NCBI GenBank assembly: GCA_003645745.1
Contig: QNCH01000079.1
Coordinates: forward strand, 1-7,328
Direction of reading: 5' to 3'
Length of the DNA: 7,328 nt
Origin: Candidatus Omnitrophota bacterium
GTDB taxonomy: Bacteria; Omnitrophota; Gorgyraeia; B26-G9
Shown here: in pieces, positions 6,501 to 7,328 of the stretch
How positions within the stretch are numbered: the stretch's first letter is position 1
Layout: every line of letters starts with the position of its first letter
The notes under the pieces: model-generated
What the model saw: only the letters and a program-made list of their open reading frames with translations
Told to the model about the DNA's origin: nothing
Databases searched by the model: none
Translations under genes and position numbers: made by a program

Positions 6501-7097
6501 ATAAACAACTGACTCCAACTCTACTCTTAAATTTATATTATTAATATAAAAATTTTTCGGTGACTTTAGCGGTATTGGCGCGAAATTCATCGCCCCTTTT
6601 ATTCCTGCTGAAATCATTAAATCCAAAACCTGCTGTGCCGCTTTACAAGGAACCGCGATTATGCCAATTTTCACATTATTTGAACTTACAAATTTAAACA
6701 AATCTTCAATAGGCAAAACAGGAGGATTATTTTTATGATTATATTTTCTACGGTCATAATCAAAAAGCGCGGCAATTTCAAGCCCCTCTTTATAAAAGCC
6801 ATCATATTGCATCAAAGCTTTTCCAATATTTCCAGCTCCAACAATAACAACCTTTTGTTTCTTGTTCTTTCCTAATAATTCGTCTAACTGCTTAAGAAGA
6901 TTACTAACTTTATATCCTGCTTTTTTATTTCCGGACAAACGAAATAAAGAAAAATCTTTTCTTACCTGAATTGATGTTGTTCCAATATCTTTGGCTAAAT
7001 TATCAGAAAAAACATTTACCGTATTAATATTTTTTAATCTGATTAAAAAATCACGATATTGAAATAATCGCAATATACTTTGTTTTGATGTTTTCAT
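6486..7097 (-). CDS. rex: Redox-sensing transcriptional repressor Rex
   Basis: Rex binds DNA when NADH/NAD+ is low and lets go when NADH binds, controlling fermentation and hydrogenase genes in many anaerobes. The 203 residues show the family layout: an N-terminal winged helix (about 5-75) with recognition segment TTSIQVRKDFSLF (40-52), then a Rossmann domain with VVIVGAGNIGKAL (83-95) and acidic D113 after the second strand. IGIIAVPCKAAQQV (144-157), AGIKGAMNFAPIPL (164-177) and the closing helix INLRVELESVVYY (188-200) follow. Length and domain order are normal. The last codons (Tyr200-Thr-Gln-Met-stop) fall inside the terminal inverted repeat of the 183-bp repeat, so the natural C-terminus has been replaced. 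The ATG at 7097 has only a weak GGAA upstream. It has its own promoter and a Rex-type operator. The gap to the hydrogenase operon is 215 nt, nearly all repeat. Confidence 0.96.
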   Translation of the reverse strand: MKTSKQSILRLFQYRDFLIRLKNINTVNVFSDNLAKDIGTTSIQVRKDFSLFRLSGNKKAGYKVSNLLKQLDELLGKNKKQKVVIVGAGNIGKALMQYDGFYKEGLEIAALFDYDRRKYNHKNNPPVLPIEDLFKFVSSNNVKIGIIAVPCKAAQQVLDLMISAGIKGAMNFAPIPLKSPKNFYINNINLRVELESVVYYTQM

Positions 7098-7118
7098 TAT
7101 TGTTCCATTCTTTCACAA

Positions 7119-7147
7119 AAATTAACACAAATCATACTAATTGTCAA
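7119..7147 (-). promoter_or_regulatory. Likely sigma-70-type promoter of rex
   Basis: The minus strand has a perfect -35 TTGACA at 7147-7142. After a 17-nt spacer comes TAATTT at 7124-7119, a weak -10 at 3 of 6 (an overlapping GTTAAT scores 4 of 6 with a 15-nt spacer). Transcription would start around 7112, leaving a leader of about 15 nt before the rex ATG. Position, orientation and the adjacent operator support it. Confidence 0.6.
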
Positions 7148-7152
7148 TACTT

Positions 7153-7170
7153 TTGTGATTTTTTTCACAT
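7153..7170. promoter_or_regulatory. Rex operator
   Basis: Positions 7153-7170 read TTGTGA-TTTTTT-TCACAT, which matches the Rex consensus TTGTGA-N6-TCACAA at every fixed position but the last. It ends 5 bp upstream of the -35 of the rex promoter, so bound Rex could block polymerase contacts there. This implies autoregulation, which is common for rex genes. No second full site was found in the window. Confidence 0.8.
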
Positions 7171-7225
7171 AAAAAACCTTTGAGGAAAAAACAAATTTTT
7201 TGTAATCAGTAAGTCAAATGGGGGT

Positions 7226-7254
7226 TATACTCAACCGTAATAGGTTTGAGTATA
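7226..7254. repeat. 29-bp minimal remnant of the TA-flanked repeat, copy 3
   Basis: The sequence TATACTCAACCGTAATAGG followed by TTTGAGTATA carries both termini of the repeat family with everything between them missing. The left part follows the family terminus (with C for A at one position) as far as GGTTTG, and the right part is the opposite end. The join falls on a shared TTTG, as expected of a microhomology deletion. It lies between the upstream terminator and the rex control region. Confidence 0.65.
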
Positions 7255-7292
7255 AATTCCCTGAATTTATGGCCTTCTAAAGCAGCCATAAC

Positions 7293-7325
7293 AAAAAATC
7301 AAGGGCACATTGTAATGTGCCCCTG
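7293..7325 (-). terminator. Intrinsic terminator of a gene beyond the right edge
   Basis: On the minus strand CAGGGGCACATT and AATGTGCCCTTG pair as a 12-bp stem (one G-U pair) around a 2-nt AC centre and are followed directly by ATTTTTT. The extended stem pairs better on the minus strand, where a G-U replaces an A-C mismatch, and only that strand has the U-tract. An unseen leftward gene should end just right of the window, so rex begins a new transcription unit. Confidence 0.85.
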
Positions 7326-7328
7326 AAA

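Noticed and set aside
7111..7130. Second possible Rex site, TTCACAAAAATTAACACAA near the rex start
   Set aside because: The TTGTG blocks are in direct, not inverted, orientation, so the dyad symmetry required for a Rex dimer is absent.
7190..7203. ACAAATTTTTTGT as a small hairpin or operator upstream of rex
   Set aside because: It is a short AT-only inverted repeat of the kind expected by chance in AT-rich intergenic DNA, with no recognised consensus.

Overview
The window is 7.3 kb of AT-rich bacterial DNA in which every recognisable gene lies on the minus strand, so transcription runs from the right end to the left. It holds a complete operon for a multisubunit NAD(H)-linked [FeFe] hydrogenase, preceded by the redox repressor gene rex and followed by the 5' part of an unrecognised gene for an exported protein. 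These genes point to a strictly anaerobic, hydrogen-metabolising (probably fermentative) bacterium. The AT-rich style, the receiver-HydC fusion and the exported protein with a kinase-like H-box fit an uncultured lineage such as Omnitrophota, but that is a low-confidence guess.

Layout from right to left in transcription order. A strong intrinsic terminator at 7293-7325 ends a gene beyond the right edge. A 29-bp palindromic repeat remnant (7226-7254) follows, then a near-consensus Rex operator (7153-7170), a promoter with a perfect TTGACA (7119-7147) and rex (6486-7097). A 183-bp hairpin-forming repeat (6318-6500) overlaps the 3' end of rex. The hydrogenase genes then come in the order hndA-B-C-D: a response-regulator receiver fused to a HydC/NuoE subunit (5395-6270, GTG start), a small thioredoxin-like [2Fe-2S] protein (5002-5367), HydB/NuoF (3270-5018) and catalytic HydA (1501-3246). 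The gaps are 27 nt and 23 nt, and one pair overlaps. Past hydA lie a second, partly deleted copy of the hairpin repeat and a 30-bp perfect palindrome (1308-1474). An exported protein of at least 428 residues, running off the left edge, comes last (1-1285).

How the genes work together (family knowledge plus inference): HydC, HydB and HydA, with the small TrxFd protein, should form a soluble complex that links NAD(P)H and probably ferredoxin to H2. Rex senses NADH/NAD+, and its site next to its own promoter suggests that NADH build-up induces rex. It would also induce the hydrogenase genes if transcription reads through the repeat.

The main unusual points are these: the receiver-HydC fusion; an HydB whose N-terminal thioredoxin-like domain has lost all cluster cysteines while a separate TrxFd protein is present; and a family of TA-flanked palindromic elements, one of which supplies the last codons and stop of rex and may supply a promoter to the hydrogenase operon.
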